Positions 63,523-64,000 of a DNA stretch of 64,000 nucleotides are shown in pieces. The notes beneath the pieces are model-generated. The model saw only the letters and a list, made by a program, of their open reading frames with translations, ran no database searches and was not told the DNA's origin. Every line of letters starts with the position of its first letter. Positions within the stretch are counted from its first letter, which is position 1. The stretch is taken from NCBI RefSeq assembly GCF_014524545.1, contig NZ_CP053557.1, forward strand, positions 707,501-771,500, read 5' to 3'. A program made the translations under genes and the position numbers. The DNA comes from Exiguobacterium sp. Helios. Lineage in GTDB: Bacteria; Bacillota; Bacilli; Exiguobacteriales; Exiguobacteriaceae.

Positions 63523-64000
63523 ATGGATTTTTAGATTATGTTCAAAATAATACCGGTCAAATTTTTGACTTATTGCTCGAACACTTACAGTTGACTGTGT
63601 TGGCAGTCGTCATTGCCGTTGTACTAGGAATTCCAATCGGTATTCTCATCACGCGGTATCAACGTTTTGCGAAGCCGATCCTTGCATTGACAAGTGTCGT
63701 CCAAGCTGTTCCAAGTCTTGCCTTGCTCGGATTCCTGATTCCGTTCATCGGAATCGGTTCAACACCTGCTATTATCATGGTCGTTCTCTACTCACTGCTT
63801 CCGATTGTCAAAAACACGTACACCGGGTTATCAAGTATTCCGGGAGACATGCTGGAAGCAGCGAAAGGAATCGGGTTAACGGATCGTCAGATTTTGGGTA
63901 AAGTTCAAATTCCACTGGCGTTACCGATCATGATGGCCGGAATTCGGATCTCTGCCGTGACGGCTGTCGGTCTGATGACGATCTCTGCCTTCATCGGTGC
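63519..64000 (+). CDS. opuCB: Osmolyte ABC transporter permease, N-terminal part (cut by window end)
   Basis: The open frame starts at ATG 63519 (MNGFLDYVQNNTGQIFDLLLEHLQLTVLAV), behind CAGGAGGAGG, and runs to the window end, giving 160 residues. Several membrane helices are visible, and the binding-protein-dependent permease loop EAAKGIGLTDRQILGKVQIPLALP contacts the ATPase. SVVQAVPSLALLGFLIPFIGIG is typical of OpuCB/OpuBB. It is the second gene of the opuC operon; the substrate-binding protein and second permease should follow outside. Confidence 0.95.
   Translation, partial: MNGFLDYVQNNTGQIFDLLLEHLQLTVLAVVIAVVLGIPIGILITRYQRFAKPILALTSVVQAVPSLALLGFLIPFIGIGSTPAIIMVVLYSLLPIVKNTYTGLSSIPGDMLEAAKGIGLTDRQILGKVQIPLALPIMMAGIRISAVTAVGLMTISAFIG

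Overview
The window is a chromosomal segment of a low-to-mid GC Gram-positive bacterium (Bacillota). The 16S rRNA signature regions, the YebG/YerA/YerC/YwbE/CamS-type proteins and partial B. subtilis-like synteny (pbuG - yebG - purEKBCSQLFMNHD - yerA - yerC - pcrB - pcrA - ligA - camS) point to Exiguobacterium, probably the E. sibiricum/undae/antarcticum group. The genus call is from memory of the 16S sequence, not from a search.

Layout. 1-1370: 3' end of a purine permease and a stand-alone proline dehydrogenase. 1380-6510: a complete rRNA operon (two promoter candidates, leader, 16S, 23S, 5S, terminator) with no tRNA in the spacers. 6560-19820: yebG and the full de novo IMP pathway in one tightly overlapped operon, controlled by two PurR boxes and a guanine riboswitch. 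19979-28803: adenine deaminase homologue, TrpR-like regulator, TrkH/Ktr-type K+ transporter with a small unknown membrane protein, pcrB, pcrA and ligA. 28897-33300: class D-like sortase, CamS lipoprotein, RpiR regulator with an M20 amidohydrolase, ywbE. 33400-36940: a CtsR-controlled J-protein/clpB stress operon. 37087-42805: glutaminase, CHAD protein, and a MATE exporter overlapping mprF. 42865-47032: nagAB, an LCP cell-wall enzyme and the GntR/UTRA regulator (nagR-like). 47161-51430: AlaX-like editing protein, acetyltransferase, and argGH behind an ARG box. 51480-59712: lysine riboswitch and lysC-asd-dapA-dapB-dapH-ilvE-alr-lysA. 59710-61147: an IS3-family (IS150-like) element inserted at the 3' end of that operon. 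61169-64000: a LysM polysaccharide deacetylase and the start of an osmolyte ABC transporter (opuCA, opuCB truncated by the window edge).

How it fits together. This is mostly core metabolism: purine synthesis and salvage, lysine/peptidoglycan precursors (dap genes, alr, lysA), amino sugar use, arginine synthesis, DNA repair, protein disaggregation and envelope maintenance. Regulation is unusually readable: the purE leader with PurR boxes and an antiterminator/terminator switch, the lysine riboswitch, a perfect CtsR operator over a -35 box, and a NagR/DasR-like operator over the nagA -35 region.

I found no defence island, prophage, CRISPR array or clearly undescribed multi-gene system. The points most worth a second look are the IS insertion that splits the likely lysA terminator, supplies the lysA stop codon and brings its own terminator-like hairpin; the branched-chain aminotransferase gene inside the lysine operon; the small membrane protein behind the K+ transporter; and the chain of tetraloop mini-hairpins in the rRNA operon spacers. 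All functional calls come from reading the sequence and family knowledge; no database search was run.
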